Origin: Cedecea davisae DSM 4568
GTDB taxonomy: Bacteria; Pseudomonadota; Gammaproteobacteria; Enterobacterales; Enterobacteriaceae
DNA: 64,000 nucleotides
Direction of reading: 5' to 3'
NCBI RefSeq assembly: GCF_000412335.2
Contig: NZ_KE161030.1
Location: 4,610,104-4,674,103 of the forward strand
Position numbers and translations under genes: made by a program. Each line of letters opens with the position of its first letter. Position 1 is the stretch's first letter. The notes beneath the pieces were generated by a model. That model made no database searches. It was not told the origin of the DNA and was given only the letters and a program-made list of their open reading frames with translations. Shown piece after piece: positions 9,110 to 18,113 of this stretch.

Positions 9110-9512
9110 AACGCCTCCGAACCATCAGGTAGATGGCGGGTTCCTGTTGAATGGCCTGAAGCATGTCGAGCAGCGCCTGGCTCCAGGCCTGCTGCTCCGG
9201 GGTCTGAGTCGGTTTGGCCGCATCCAGCGCCCGCGCCAGCATCACAACGTGGTTCTGGTCGATGACGATTTCGCCGTAGCGCGGCACGCCTTCCATTTTG
9301 CGCCGCGCCTCGCTGCCGCCTTCAAGCGTGGAGATCCACTCCCGGTAAGCCTCATACGGGCAGACCAGACTCTCTTTCAGGCAATCAATGATGCCAAGAT
9401 GATGGCCGATAGCCAGGCTGTAATAGACCACCTGCTGCGCGTCAGCCGGGGTATTGTCGTTATCATCGACAAATTTGCGGCTGAGCTGGCAAAACACCAC
9501 CGACTCGCTCAT
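9102..9512 (-). CDS. hycH: Formate hydrogenlyase maturation protein HycH
   Basis: A 136-residue soluble protein, the same length as E. coli HycH. In E. coli it is needed for assembly of active hydrogenase 3 but is not a structural subunit, and its biochemical role is not settled. No cofactor motif is visible. Its ATG overlaps the hycG stop by one base (TAATG), and its own end overlaps hycI, so translation is probably coupled through hycG-hycH-hycI. Recognised from overall similarity and position, not from a motif. Confidence 0.92.
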   Translation of the reverse strand: MSESVVFCQLSRKFVDDNDNTPADAQQVVYYSLAIGHHLGIIDCLKESLVCPYEAYREWISTLEGGSEARRKMEGVPRYGEIVIDQNHVVMLARALDAAKPTQTPEQQAWSQALLDMLQAIQQEPAIYLMVRRRYD

Positions 9513-10276
9513 TACACGCGCTCCTGATGCACCAGATTTTCAAGATTGGCCACAATCTCGGTCAGGCGCGGATCGTTTTCCGTACTCAGCCACCGCTGCA
9601 CGGCATCGCCGCCTGCGGTCAGGTTTGTCATGTAGTTGTCGGCAATCTGGCGGCCATAGCGGTAGCCCGCCAGGCGACGAGCGGCCCGGTCAATGCGCAC
9701 GCGCAGCGGCTGAACCATATCCGGGTGCAGGATTTTAGCCGGTTCCACATCCAGCTCGCTTGCCGGACGGGCCTGAATTTTCTGCTCCAGCAGGCCGAGC
9801 GCCATCGCAAAGCCGTACAGCGTGGCGGCGGGCGACGGCGGGCAACCTGGGATATAAACGTCTACCGGCACTATTTTATCGGTGCCGCCCCATACGCAGT
9901 AAAGGTCGTGGAAGATACCGCCGCTATTGCCGCACGCGCCGTAGGAAATGCAGATTTTAGGGTCAGGAGCCGATTCCCACGCCCTCAGCGCCGGGGAACG
10001 CATAGCGCGGGTTACCGCTCCGGTAAACAGCAAAATATCGGCATGACGCGGAGAAGGAACCACTTTGATACCAAAGCGTTCTGCATCGAAAAGCGGAGAA
10101 AGTGTGGCAAAAATCTCAATTTCACAGCCATTGCAGCCGCCGCAGTCCACGCGGTAAACGTAGGCCGAGCGTTTGATGTTTTTCAGCAACGAAGCCTTCA
10201 TGCTGGCGATGGACTCGTCCACCGTCAGCGGCACCGGAATGCCGTTATGGTCGCGTGGCCCAAGTAAATCACTCAT
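9512..10276 (-). CDS. hycG: Hydrogenase 3 small subunit HycG
   Basis: A 254-residue NuoB-like small subunit that carries the [4Fe-4S] cluster nearest the NiFe site and passes electrons from HycB/HycF to HycE. Cluster cysteines are seen in [13 protein letters not shown], in [10 protein letters not shown] and in the IPGCPPSP segment, as in complex I NuoB. Length matches E. coli HycG (255). It lacks the twin-arginine signal of periplasmic hydrogenase small subunits, which fits a cytoplasm-facing enzyme. Stop/start overlaps of one base tie it to hycF before and hycH after. Confidence 0.95.
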   Translation of the reverse strand: MSDLLGPRDHNGIPVPLTVDESIASMKASLLKNIKRSAYVYRVDCGGCNGCEIEIFATLSPLFDAERFGIKVVPSPRHADILLFTGAVTRAMRSPALRAWESAPDPKICISYGACGNSGGIFHDLYCVWGGTDKIVPVDVYIPGCPPSPAATLYGFAMALGLLEQKIQARPASELDVEPAKILHPDMVQPLRVRIDRAARRLAGYRYGRQIADNYMTNLTAGGDAVQRWLSTENDPRLTEIVANLENLVHQERV

Positions 10277-10818
10277 TAGCTGGCCTCTCTCATCTGGCGG
10301 GTAAAATCAATACGGTCGGAAGACACCAGGCTCTGCTGGCGTTTGCAGTCCGGGCAGGTTTCAAAGCCCTGGCGGCGAGCCTGCGCGCGTGCATCGCCGT
10401 TGTGCTCCAGCAGCGCAATCGCGTAGTCGATCTCTTTTTGAACCGCGAATGGCCGCCCGCACTCCCGGCAATGACACAGCGGGAAATGGGCTTCCTGGAG
10501 GAAGTCCGCCTTGTTCCACACCGCCAGCTCGTACTGCTGAGAAAGCTTAATGGCGGCGGTCGGGCAGACTTCTTCGCAGCGGCCGCAGAAGATGCAGCGT
10601 CCGAGGTTAAAGCGCCATGCCAGTTGCCCTTTAGCCAGATCGGTTTCCACGCTAAGAGCGTTGGAAGGACAGGCATTTACGCACGCCGCGCAGCCGATGC
10701 ACTGCTGCGGGTTATGTTCCGGTTTACCGCGGAAATTTGGGTCAACGGCAATCGGCTGAAGCGGATATGACTCGGTTGCGACGCCGCCCTTGATGGCTTT
10801 TTTAATGAAGTTAAACAT
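10276..10818 (-). CDS. hycF: Formate hydrogenlyase iron-sulfur subunit HycF
   Basis: A 180-residue NuoI-like ferredoxin subunit, the same length as in E. coli. Two [4Fe-4S] motifs are clear, [12 protein letters not shown] and [14 protein letters not shown]-terminal pair of CxxC motifs (CHCREC and CPDC) follows, as in E. coli. It bridges electrons from HycB to HycG in the peripheral arm. Unusually, 155 bases separate it from hycE, largely occupied by a palindromic repeat (10853-10946). The downstream end overlaps hycG by one base. Confidence 0.95.
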   Translation of the reverse strand: MFNFIKKAIKGGVATESYPLQPIAVDPNFRGKPEHNPQQCIGCAACVNACPSNALSVETDLAKGQLAWRFNLGRCIFCGRCEEVCPTAAIKLSQQYELAVWNKADFLQEAHFPLCHCRECGRPFAVQKEIDYAIALLEHNGDARAQARRQGFETCPDCKRQQSLVSSDRIDFTRQMREAS

Positions 10819-10852
10819 GCGTTTTCCTTGTTTGCCTGGTCTTAGTGATTGA

Positions 10853-10946
10853 CCCTCACCCCGGCCCTCTCCCTGGAAGGGAGAGGGGGGAAAGCTAGCT
10901 CGATCCAGTTCCCTCTCCCCTTTGGGGAGAGGGTTAGGGTGAGGGG
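10853..10946. repeat. CCCTCACCC/GGGTGAGGG palindromic element between hycE and hycF
   Basis: The sequence runs from CCCTCACCCCGGCCCTCTCCC to a near-perfect inverted copy ending GGGTTAGGGTGAGGGG. It can fold as a long hairpin in the hyc messenger. It is almost the same as the copy between glmS and glmU (36055-36150). No coding role is evident. Confidence 0.88.
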
Positions 10947-10973
10947 CTACTCATCACCGACCAGGCATCAAAA

Positions 10974-12683
10974 TCATTTCAGCGGCGAATTCGTGCGCTC
11001 AATGCTGTAGCGCTCCAGCTCTTTGTAAGGCACCACCTTGCTTTTCTTCTTGCGTACATCGACCACCGTCATGCGGTCGGTGCAGGAATAGCAGGGGTCG
11101 AGGCTGCCGATAATCAGCGGCGCGTCCGATACCGTGTTGCCACGCAGCATATAGCGCAGCGTTGGCCAGTTGGCATAGGTCGCCGCACGGCAGCGCCAGC
11201 GGTAGAGTTTTTGGTTGTCGCCGGTCATGCTCCAGTGGATATCATCCCCGCGAGGCGCTTCGGAGAAACCGAGCGCAAAGCGGTTTGGAATATAGGTGAA
11301 ACCCTCCACGGCAAGCGCGCCGCCCGGCAGGTTATCCAGACCAAAATCAATCATATTCAGCGCGGTGAAGACTTCGTTGATACGCACTTTCAGGCGTGAG
11401 AGCACGTCGCAGCCGTCGAGGCTGTGTACTTCCATCGGCAGCAGGCCGTAACCCACAAAGGGATGATCGGCTCGGGTATCCCTTGCATGGCCGCTGGCGC
11501 GAACCATCGGGCCAACGTTGCTGAAGTCGCGCGCGATTTGCGGGTCGAGGCGGCCAATCCCGACGGTGCGCTGCTCAATGTTCGGCGTACTCATCAGGAT
11601 ATCCACCAGATCCTTCACTTCCCGGCGCATCTGCTGCGCCAGTTGCCGGGTCTGGATCATGTCGTCTTTCAGCAAGTCGCGGCGGATGCCGCCGATCAGG
11701 TTAAGGCCGTAGGTTTTACGCGCGCCGGTGAGGATTTCCGCCATCTTCATCGACATTTCACGCACCCGGAAGAACTGCATAAAACCGGAGTCAAAGCCGA
11801 CAAAGTGGCAGGCCAGGCCGAGATTAAGCAGGTGGCTGTGCAGACGTTCGACTTCCAGCAGGATGGCGCGGATCATTTGCGCACGCTCCGGCACCACAAT
11901 CCCCATCGCGTTCTCGACTGAAGTGGTATAGGCGGTGCTATGGGCAAAGCCGCAGATGCCGCACACGCGGTCGGACAGGAAAGTCACTTCGTTGTAACCC
12001 ATGCGGGTTTCCGCCAGCTTTTCCATGCCGCGATGGACGTAGAACAGGCGGTAATCGGCGTCGATAATGTTTTCGCCGTCTACAAACAGACGGAAGTGGC
12101 CGGGTTCATCGGAGGTGACGTGCAGGGGGCCAATCGGCACCACGTTGTTCTTTTTCGTCCCCAGTTCGTTAATGAACTCGTAGGTTTCTTTATCCGTGGT
12201 TGGAGCCGGGCGCTGGCGGTAGTCCATGCTGTCTTTACGCAGCGGATACAGGTCGTCCGGCCAGTCGTCCGGCAGCACCAGGCGGCGCTCGTCCGGCAGG
12301 CCAACCGGCTGAAGCCCGTACATATCACGCACTTCACGTTCGCCCCATACGGCGGCGGGCACGCGCGGCGTAACGGACGGGAATTCAGGCTTGTCGGCAT
12401 CCACTTCCACACGCACGGTAATCCAGCACTTCACGCCGCTTTCCATCGACAGCACGTAATAAACCGCATAGTTGCCGCACAGCTGGCGCTCGTCGTTGCC
12501 AAACAGCACCGACAGCCAGCCGCCCTGCTGGTAGTAAAGCCACTCCACCACTTCCGGCAGCATGTTGAGCTTCACGGTGACGGTGATTTGATCTTTAGTC
12601 TGCCAGGCCTCGTCGATCACGGCATGCGGAAATTGCTGATGCAGCGCGGCGAGGTAATGTTGACCAATCTTTTCTTCAGACAT
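10974..12683 (-). CDS. hycE: Hydrogenase 3 large subunit precursor HycE
   Basis: A 569-residue protein, exactly the E. coli length, carrying the NiFe site that reduces protons to H2. The N-terminal ~170 residues are NuoC-like and the rest is NuoD-like. The four nickel-ligand cysteines are in RVCGICGFAHS (around residue 240) and DPCYSCTDRM. The last 32 residues, from MTVVDVRKKK to the end, form the tail that HycI removes after Arg537. It follows hycD by 17 bases and is separated from hycF by a repeat element. All residues needed for activity that I can check are present. Confidence 0.97.
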   Translation of the reverse strand: MSEEKIGQHYLAALHQQFPHAVIDEAWQTKDQITVTVKLNMLPEVVEWLYYQQGGWLSVLFGNDERQLCGNYAVYYVLSMESGVKCWITVRVEVDADKPEFPSVTPRVPAAVWGEREVRDMYGLQPVGLPDERRLVLPDDWPDDLYPLRKDSMDYRQRPAPTTDKETYEFINELGTKKNNVVPIGPLHVTSDEPGHFRLFVDGENIIDADYRLFYVHRGMEKLAETRMGYNEVTFLSDRVCGICGFAHSTAYTTSVENAMGIVVPERAQMIRAILLEVERLHSHLLNLGLACHFVGFDSGFMQFFRVREMSMKMAEILTGARKTYGLNLIGGIRRDLLKDDMIQTRQLAQQMRREVKDLVDILMSTPNIEQRTVGIGRLDPQIARDFSNVGPMVRASGHARDTRADHPFVGYGLLPMEVHSLDGCDVLSRLKVRINEVFTALNMIDFGLDNLPGGALAVEGFTYIPNRFALGFSEAPRGDDIHWSMTGDNQKLYRWRCRAATYANWPTLRYMLRGNTVSDAPLIIGSLDPCYSCTDRMTVVDVRKKKSKVVPYKELERYSIERTNSPLK

Positions 12684-12700
12684 CGATAAATTCTCTTAAA

Positions 12701-13627
12701 TCACGCCGCCAGCAAGGAGACGAAGGCTAAAAAGGCAAAGCCAAAACCGGCCCAGGTAATGCGGGAGGTTTCGAGCATCCGCAGGCGCGCCATGCTGTTT
12801 TCGAACAGCGCGATGATAAGTACGCCCGCCACCAGCTTCACGACCGCCAGCACCACGGCGATAGCCAGCCCGCTCCAGCTGAAGGCGCTCATCTGGCCCC
12901 ACGGCAGGAACACGCCGACAAACATTTGCAGCACCACTAACTGCTTGAGGGAAATGCCCCATTTGAGCACCGCAAAGCCCGCGCCGCTGTATTCGGACAG
13001 CGGGCCTTCCTGTAGCTCCTGCTCGGCTTCAGCGAGGTCAAACGGCAGCTTGCCCATCTCGATGAAAGTGGCAAAAGCGCAGGCGGCAAACGCCAGAATC
13101 AGCGTCAGGCTCTGGGCAACCGGCCAGGCATGAATCGTGCCTGCGATATTGCTGATGTGCGTGCTGCCGGCAACCTGCGCGGCAACCCACAGGCCAAGCA
13201 GCAAAATCGGCTCCACCAGCACCCCAAGCATGGCTTCACGGCTGGCACCGATGCCGGTGAACGGGCTACCGGTATCCAGCCCGGCAATCGCAAAGAAGAA
13301 ACGGGCGATGGCGAACAGATAAATTAAGGTGATCAGGTCACCTAATGACGGCAGCGGCGAGGCGAGAGTGACAACGGGCAGCGCGGTGGCGATAGTCAGC
13401 ATCACGCCGACCATCACAAAAGGCATCAGGCGGAATACCCAGCCGGACGCCGCCGGTGCCACACTCTGGCGGCCAAACAGCTTGAACAAATCACGGTATT
13501 CCTGGAGCACGCCAGGCCCGCGGCGGTTATGCAGCCGGGCGCGGGTTACGCGGGTAATGCCGGAGAGCAGCGGCGCGGCCAAAAACAGCACCAGCGCCTG
13601 GGTCAGGGCAAAGTAAAACGTAGTCAT
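12701..13627 (-). CDS. hycD: Formate hydrogenlyase membrane subunit HycD
   Basis: A 308-residue membrane protein homologous to NuoH of complex I. It anchors the soluble FHL arm to the inner membrane and links it to HycC. About eight hydrophobic helices are visible. The conserved acidic loop FIEMGKLPFDLAEAEQELQEG, typical of the NuoH/HycD quinone-chamber region, is intact. Length agrees with E. coli HycD (307). It lies 9 bases after hycC and 17 before hycE, in the usual hyc order. Confidence 0.95.
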   Translation of the reverse strand: MTTFYFALTQALVLFLAAPLLSGITRVTRARLHNRRGPGVLQEYRDLFKLFGRQSVAPAASGWVFRLMPFVMVGVMLTIATALPVVTLASPLPSLGDLITLIYLFAIARFFFAIAGLDTGSPFTGIGASREAMLGVLVEPILLLGLWVAAQVAGSTHISNIAGTIHAWPVAQSLTLILAFAACAFATFIEMGKLPFDLAEAEQELQEGPLSEYSGAGFAVLKWGISLKQLVVLQMFVGVFLPWGQMSAFSWSGLAIAVVLAVVKLVAGVLIIALFENSMARLRMLETSRITWAGFGFAFLAFVSLLAA

Positions 13628-13636
13628 ATCAGCTCC

Positions 13637-15445
13637 TCAGGCAACCATCGCGACCAGCAGAATCGCCAGCTCGACCATCGCCAGGCGGCGGAACGTACCG
13701 GCGAGGCAGTCACACTGCCAGCCCGGCACCCATTTCCCCGGATTCAGGGTATTGCGCAGCCTGAGCAGGGGCGCAAAAGCCGCTTTCACCGGCTGTGCGA
13801 AGCCCGTCGCGGTGATAACCATCGCCTGTTCATGATCGTAGCCGCAGACCCATGCCGCGCCGCGCGAACGGTTCGGTAAACGGTCGCCACGGAAAACGAT
13901 CATCAAAATAAACGGCAGCAGCGGAGAGGCCACCAGCAGCAGCGTAATCATCGGTTGGGAAACGGCGGTATGCGCGGTTTGCAGCGGCAACGGAACGGCA
14001 TGTTGCAGCAGCGGCAGCAGCCACGGAGCGGCAACACCTGCGGCAACGCAGCTCAGCGCCAGCAGGCCAACGGAGAGGTTCATCAGCCACGGCGCAGAGG
14101 TGGCGTTTTCAGCCTCCTTGCTGCGCGGCGCGCCGAGGAAGGTCACGCCGTAAACCTTCGCCATGCACATCACGGCCAGCGCTCCGGTTATAGCCAGCCC
14201 GACGGCCAGCAGCGGGCCGATAAAACGCCCGACAAACAGCGGCAGGCTGCCAAGACGGAAGAACGACTGGTAAATCACCCACTCACCGGCGAAGCCATTG
14301 AGCGGAGGCAGGGCCGCCATCGCCATCAAACCCACCAGCATAAAGAGCGAAATCAGCGGCATACGTTTGCCGATCCCGCCCAGTTTTTCGATGTCGCGAT
14401 GCCCGGTGCGGAACCACACCGCGCCTGCGCCGAGAAACAGCGTGGTCTTAAAAAGGCTGTGGTTGAACAGGTGATACAGCCCACCAGTCATGCCAAGCGC
14501 CAGCAGCACCGGCTCGTTAAGCGCGATGCCTATCATGCCGCAGCCCAGGCCCAGCAGAATGATGCCGATATTTTCCAGCGAGTGGTAAGCCAGCAGGCGG
14601 TTGATATTGTGCTCCATCAGCGCGTACAGCCCGCCGATGAACGCCGTCACCATGCCAAGCACCACGATAAGCACGCCCCACCACAGCGGCAGCACGTTGC
14701 TGATAAGCGAGAAGCACATAATGCCGTAGAGGCCGATTTTCAGCACCACGGCGGAGAACAGCGCGGCGGCAGGAGCCGAAGCATTGGCGTGCGCCTGCGG
14801 CACCCAGCCATGCAGCGGGATTATTCCTGCGAGAAGGCCAAAGCCGAGCAGCGCGAGAATCAATACCTGCGGAGGAAGAGAGGCCCCGCTGGTTAAATGG
14901 CGCAACTCGCCATAGCCGAGCGTGCCGAATTCCCGCCACAGCAGCCAGCAGGCAATCACCAGCAGCACGGTGCCAAGGCGCCCGAGCGCAAACCAAAGCT
15001 GCCCGGACTTCTGGCAGCCGGTAAGGAAGTAGCCCGCCAGAGAGATGATTTCCGCCATCGCCACCAGGGTGACGAAGTTATCGGCCACCAGGGCAGCCAC
15101 GCTGGCGGCCAGGATCAGATTAATCAGCAGTCCGTTGGCTTTTACCGCGTGATGGCGATGCCATGAGAGGTTAAACAGCGAGATAAACAGGCCGCAGAAC
15201 GCCACGGTGACCAGCCAGATGCCGTTGAAGGCGTTAAGCTGAAGGTGCCAGTGCCAGATTTCTGCGTCGCCGCTGAACCCGAGCAGGCCCTGCGCGCCAG
15301 CAATCAGCAGCAGTACCGAGCTAATTGCACCGCCAATTCCGGCGATAAAGCCGCTAACTGGCTTATAAAATGCGCTAACACCGGCCAAAACAGCGCTAAT
15401 AACAAATCCCAGTAGCGCCCAGTGAATCAATAGAAAAGCATTCAT
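13637..15445 (-). CDS. hycC: Formate hydrogenlyase membrane subunit HycC
   Basis: A 602-residue antiporter-like subunit of the NuoL/NuoM/MrpA family, with about fourteen membrane helices. In FHL it forms the membrane arm that may couple H2 production to ion movement. Conserved lysine and glutamate helices are present, for example LLAYHSLENIGIILLG and FNHSLFKTTLFLGAGAV. It is slightly shorter than E. coli HycC (608). The ATG overlaps the hycB stop (ATGA), so the two are translationally coupled. Confidence 0.95.
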   Translation of the reverse strand: MNAFLLIHWALLGFVISAVLAGVSAFYKPVSGFIAGIGGAISSVLLLIAGAQGLLGFSGDAEIWHWHLQLNAFNGIWLVTVAFCGLFISLFNLSWHRHHAVKANGLLINLILAASVAALVADNFVTLVAMAEIISLAGYFLTGCQKSGQLWFALGRLGTVLLVIACWLLWREFGTLGYGELRHLTSGASLPPQVLILALLGFGLLAGIIPLHGWVPQAHANASAPAAALFSAVVLKIGLYGIMCFSLISNVLPLWWGVLIVVLGMVTAFIGGLYALMEHNINRLLAYHSLENIGIILLGLGCGMIGIALNEPVLLALGMTGGLYHLFNHSLFKTTLFLGAGAVWFRTGHRDIEKLGGIGKRMPLISLFMLVGLMAMAALPPLNGFAGEWVIYQSFFRLGSLPLFVGRFIGPLLAVGLAITGALAVMCMAKVYGVTFLGAPRSKEAENATSAPWLMNLSVGLLALSCVAAGVAAPWLLPLLQHAVPLPLQTAHTAVSQPMITLLLVASPLLPFILMIVFRGDRLPNRSRGAAWVCGYDHEQAMVITATGFAQPVKAAFAPLLRLRNTLNPGKWVPGWQCDCLAGTFRRLAMVELAILLVAMVA

Positions 15446-16047
15446 TTTCTCGCCTCTGGCTGGGTAAACAGGGTCAGATCGCCGAGCGAGGCCCCAAGAG
15501 TTAGCTCACGTTTACGCTTGCTCGCCTGCGCGATGTCGCTATTGTCGATAACCCGCAGCGCGCCGGTCGGACAGGTGCGAACGCACGCCGGGCCGCTTTC
15601 GTCGAAGCTGCACAGGTCGCATTTCACCGCGATAGCGCGAATGCCGGGAACCCAGTCAAGCAGGGTGCTGACGCGGGCAGGAGCCGGTGGCGCAGGTGGG
15701 GCTTTCGGGCTGTTGACGTTAGCGGGGATGTGCAGCGGGCGGCTGCCGGAAAATTCAATAGCGCCGAACGGGCAGGCAATGCCGCAAAGCTTGCAGCTTA
15801 CGCACAGGCTTTCATTCAGCTGTACCGCGCCGTCCACCCGGGTAATTGCGTTCACCGGGCAGACCCCGGCGCAGGGCGCATCTTCGCAGTGGTGGCACAT
15901 CTGCGGTGCGGATTCTGTCGCACTGCGCATAACTTTCAGGCGCGGCATAGACTGCAAACCGTGCAGGCGGTGCGTCTCTGCACAGGCGGCTTCACAGGTG
16001 TGGCAGCCGATACATAATTTGGAATCAGCGATTACAAAACGGTTCAC
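15442..16047 (-). CDS. hycB: Formate hydrogenlyase iron-sulfur subunit HycB
   Basis: A 201-residue protein with four [4Fe-4S] clusters that takes electrons directly from FdhF. The motifs are CIGCHTCEAAC, CHHCEDAPCAGVC, CVSCKLCGIAC and CDLCSFDESGPACVRTC. A proline/alanine-rich linker (about residues 112-124) lies between the third and fourth motifs, as in the E. coli protein (203 aa). It shares its fold and N-terminus (MNRFVIADS) with HydN. It is preceded by a 90-base gap after hycA that may hold a regulatory site. Confidence 0.95.
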   Translation of the reverse strand: MNRFVIADSKLCIGCHTCEAACAETHRLHGLQSMPRLKVMRSATESAPQMCHHCEDAPCAGVCPVNAITRVDGAVQLNESLCVSCKLCGIACPFGAIEFSGSRPLHIPANVNSPKAPPAPPAPARVSTLLDWVPGIRAIAVKCDLCSFDESGPACVRTCPTGALRVIDNSDIAQASKRKRELTLGASLGDLTLFTQPEARK

Positions 16048-16062
16048 CAGGACTTCCTCAGG

Positions 16063-16114
16063 TGACTGTCGTCATTTTTGACGAAAACATGCCGAAAAGC
16101 TGTCGTTTCGACAG
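16063..16114. promoter_or_regulatory. Candidate FhlA-type sites between hycA and hycB
   Basis: Two palindromes lie in this 90-base gap: CGTCATTTTTGACG (16070-16083) and CTGTCGTTTCGACAG (16100-16114). Both resemble the CATTTCGT core of FhlA sites. From memory, E. coli also has an FhlA site between hycA and hycB. I have no direct proof for this sequence. Confidence 0.4.
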
Positions 16115-16137
16115 GCTTCCGACACCCCAGAGCGCAT

Positions 16138-16593
16138 TCACGCCACGGCAGACTGCTGAAGCAGCGCCAGGGAAAGCGGGGTGTTGTCATGCACCGCCTG
16201 ATAAAGGCTGTCGTACACCGGGCGAATAAGCTCGAGGTAATGGTCGAGCACTTTTTCGCGATCGCGGTTGCTGATGAGGTTGTCGATACGGCCATCGTCA
16301 TCGATAACGGCTTTTGCAATCAGCACCTTATCGCTACCGTCCCGCAGGGCAATGGCGTACTCAATGGTGTGGCTGTTAAAGCCTTCGGCCAGGCTGATAT
16401 GGATGGCGAAGTGGTCAAATAAAAAGAAGCGCAGGCTTTCGTCGGCATTGCAGCCCACGGAGTGGTGCAGCTTCGCTTTCGACAAGGTTATTCCCTGAAT
16501 CAGGGTGTTACCGTAGTGATGCCACTGCGAAAGTAAGCGCTGATGCTTATCGGCAATATATTCAGCTTTCTCGCTCAGTTCCCAAATGTTCAT
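16138..16593 (-). CDS. hycA: Formate hydrogenlyase regulatory protein HycA
   Basis: A 151-residue soluble protein (E. coli 153 aa) starting MNIWELSEKAEYIADKHQRL. In E. coli HycA counteracts FhlA and so damps expression of the formate regulon. It is the first gene of the hyc operon, 38 bases downstream of a sigma54-type promoter. No DNA-binding motif is visible, in keeping with action through FhlA rather than on DNA. Confidence 0.94.
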   Translation of the reverse strand: MNIWELSEKAEYIADKHQRLLSQWHHYGNTLIQGITLSKAKLHHSVGCNADESLRFFLFDHFAIHISLAEGFNSHTIEYAIALRDGSDKVLIAKAVIDDDGRIDNLISNRDREKVLDHYLELIRPVYDSLYQAVHDNTPLSLALLQQSAVA

Positions 16594-16630
16594 TCTTTAT
16601 TCACTCTGTATGTACTTGTTCCTCCGTAAG

Positions 16631-16645
16631 GCATGTTTCATGCCA
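16631..16645 (-). promoter_or_regulatory. Sigma54 promoter of the hyc operon
   Basis: On the minus strand TGGCAT-GAAAC-ATGC has the invariant GG and GC dinucleotides ten bases apart, as needed by RNA polymerase with RpoN. It lies 38 bases upstream of the hycA ATG, which is the expected place for the formate-induced hyc promoter. Confidence 0.75.
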
Positions 16646-16710
16646 TGTTTTTAATTAACTGTATTTAAAGGGTTTTATAACTTAATCCTTCGGAATATGT
16701 GCGGGAGTGA

Positions 16711-16730
16711 CATGTCATTTCGTCATCTTT
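16711..16730. promoter_or_regulatory. Candidate FhlA activating site in the hyc-hyp intergenic region
   Basis: CATGTCATTTCGTCATCTTT contains the CATTTCGT core of the FhlA recognition sequence. It lies 66 bases upstream of the hyc -24 element and about 120 bases upstream of the hyp -24 element, so it could serve both divergent operons. Confidence 0.6.
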
Positions 16731-16754
16731 GACTTTCAGTGACGGAGGTTTTTA

Positions 16755-16835
16755 CCCTCACCCTAACCCTCTCCCTGGGAGGGAGAGGGAACAAACAAAA
16801 GGCCCTCTCCCACGCGAATTCCCCAGGGTAGAGAG
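16755..16835. repeat. CCCTCACCC-type palindromic element upstream of hypA
   Basis: CCCTCACCCTAACCCTCTCC followed by its inverted half GGGAGGGAGAGGG (16755-16789), then GGCCCTCTCCC and a decayed second arm. It belongs to the family at 10853-10946 and 36055-36150. It sits between the FhlA site and the hyp -24/-12 promoter. Confidence 0.75.
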
Positions 16836-16849
16836 GCAAAGAAAAGGCC

Positions 16850-16864
16850 TGGCACCGTCTTTGC
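16850..16864 (+). promoter_or_regulatory. Sigma54 promoter of hypABCDE
   Basis: TGGCAC-CGTCT-TTGC is a perfect match to the sigma54 consensus (TGGCAC, five bases, TTGC). It lies 30 bases before the hypA ATG. This is the best -24/-12 element in the window. Confidence 0.9.
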
Positions 16865-16894
16865 ATTACCTCCCCCAGTTAACCCGGAGGCACC

Positions 16895-17257
16895 ATGCAC
16901 GAAATCACCCTCTGCCAGCGCGCAGTCGAATTAATTGATACCCATGCCCGTCAGAATCATGCCCGCCGCGTCACCGGCGTCTGGCTGGAAGTGGGTGCTT
17001 TTTCCTGCGTAGAAATCAGCGCCATGGAGTTCTGTTTTGAACTGGTCTGCCGGGGCACGCTGGCGGAAGGCTGTGAACTCCACATCCACCAGCAGGAAGC
17101 GGAATGCTGGTGCTACGACTGCCAGCAACACATCACCCTGCTGACCCAGCGAGTGCGGCTTTGCCCGCTCTGCGACGGCAGCAACCTGCGTATTGTGGCG
17201 GACGATGGCGTGCAGATTAAGCGTCTGGAAATTGATCAGGAGGTAGCTCATGTGTAG
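16895..17257 (+). CDS. hypA: Hydrogenase nickel insertion protein HypA
   Basis: A 120-residue metallochaperone that, with HypB, delivers nickel to the HycE precursor. The N-terminal MHE, whose His2 binds nickel, is intact. The structural zinc site is formed by CWCYDC and CPLC. E. coli HypA has 116 residues and ends near the same EIDQE. The ribosome site CCGGAGG lies 9 bases upstream of the ATG. It is the first gene of hypABCDE and overlaps hypB by 8 bases. Confidence 0.95.
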   Translation: MHEITLCQRAVELIDTHARQNHARRVTGVWLEVGAFSCVEISAMEFCFELVCRGTLAEGCELHIHQQEAECWCYDCQQHITLLTQRVRLCPLCDGSNLRIVADDGVQIKRLEIDQEVAHV

Positions 17258-18113
17258 CACTTGCGGTTGCGGCGAAGGCAACCTGTATATCGAAGGGGAT
17301 GAACGTAACCCGCATTCAGGATTTCGCAGCGCCCCTTTTTCCCCGGCATCCCGTCCGGTATTACAAATTACCGGCGTAAAATTTGCCCCAACGGCGGACG
17401 AGCAGGGTGACCTGCATTACGGCCACGGCGCGGCGGGAACCCATGCGCCCGGCATCACCCAGCGCAAAATGCTGGAAATCGAACTCAACGTGCTGGATAA
17501 AAATAACCAGTTGGCGGCCCATAACCGGGAGCAATTCGCCAAACAGAATCAGCTTGTGCTTAACCTCGTCTCAAGCCCCGGCTCCGGCAAAACCACCCTG
17601 CTGACCGAAACGCTAAAACGGCTCAATGGCGATGTGCCCTGCGCGGTCATTGAAGGAGACCAGCAGACGGTTAACGATGCGGCGCGCATTCGTGCCACCG
17701 GCACCCCGGCAATTCAGGTGAATACCGGCAAGGGCTGCCACCTTGATGCCCAAATGATCCGCGACGCCATGCTGCGCCTGCCGCTGGAGCGAGACGGCGT
17801 CTTGTTTATCGAGAATGTAGGTAATCTGGTGTGTCCGGCGAGTTTTGACCTTGGCGAACGCCACAAAGTGGCGGTGCTGTCGGTAACCGAAGGGGAAGAT
17901 AAGCCGCTGAAGTATCCGCATATGTTTGCCGCCGCCTCGCTGATGCTGCTGAACAAAATCGATCTGCTGCCATACCTGCAATTCGACACTGAAAAGTGCA
18001 TGGCTTACGCCCGGGAAGTTAATCCGGACATCAAAATTATTCTGGTTTCCGCCACCAGCGGCGAAGGCATGAACGACTGGCTGGCCTGGCTGGAGGCGGA
18101 AAGATGTGCATAG
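17250..18113 (+). CDS. hypB: Hydrogenase nickel GTPase HypB
   Basis: A 287-residue SIMIBI GTPase that drives nickel transfer to hydrogenase. The N-terminal high-affinity metal motif CSTCGCG (residues 2-8) is present, as are Walker A SSPGSGKT (residues 108-115), the G-domain metal site GKGCHLDA with NLVCPASF, and the NKID guanine motif. There is no histidine-rich stretch of the kind used for nickel storage in some species. It overlaps both neighbours, which fits a coupled operon. E. coli HypB has 290 residues. Confidence 0.96.
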   Translation: MCSTCGCGEGNLYIEGDERNPHSGFRSAPFSPASRPVLQITGVKFAPTADEQGDLHYGHGAAGTHAPGITQRKMLEIELNVLDKNNQLAAHNREQFAKQNQLVLNLVSSPGSGKTTLLTETLKRLNGDVPCAVIEGDQQTVNDAARIRATGTPAIQVNTGKGCHLDAQMIRDAMLRLPLERDGVLFIENVGNLVCPASFDLGERHKVAVLSVTEGEDKPLKYPHMFAAASLMLLNKIDLLPYLQFDTEKCMAYAREVNPDIKIILVSATSGEGMNDWLAWLEAERCA

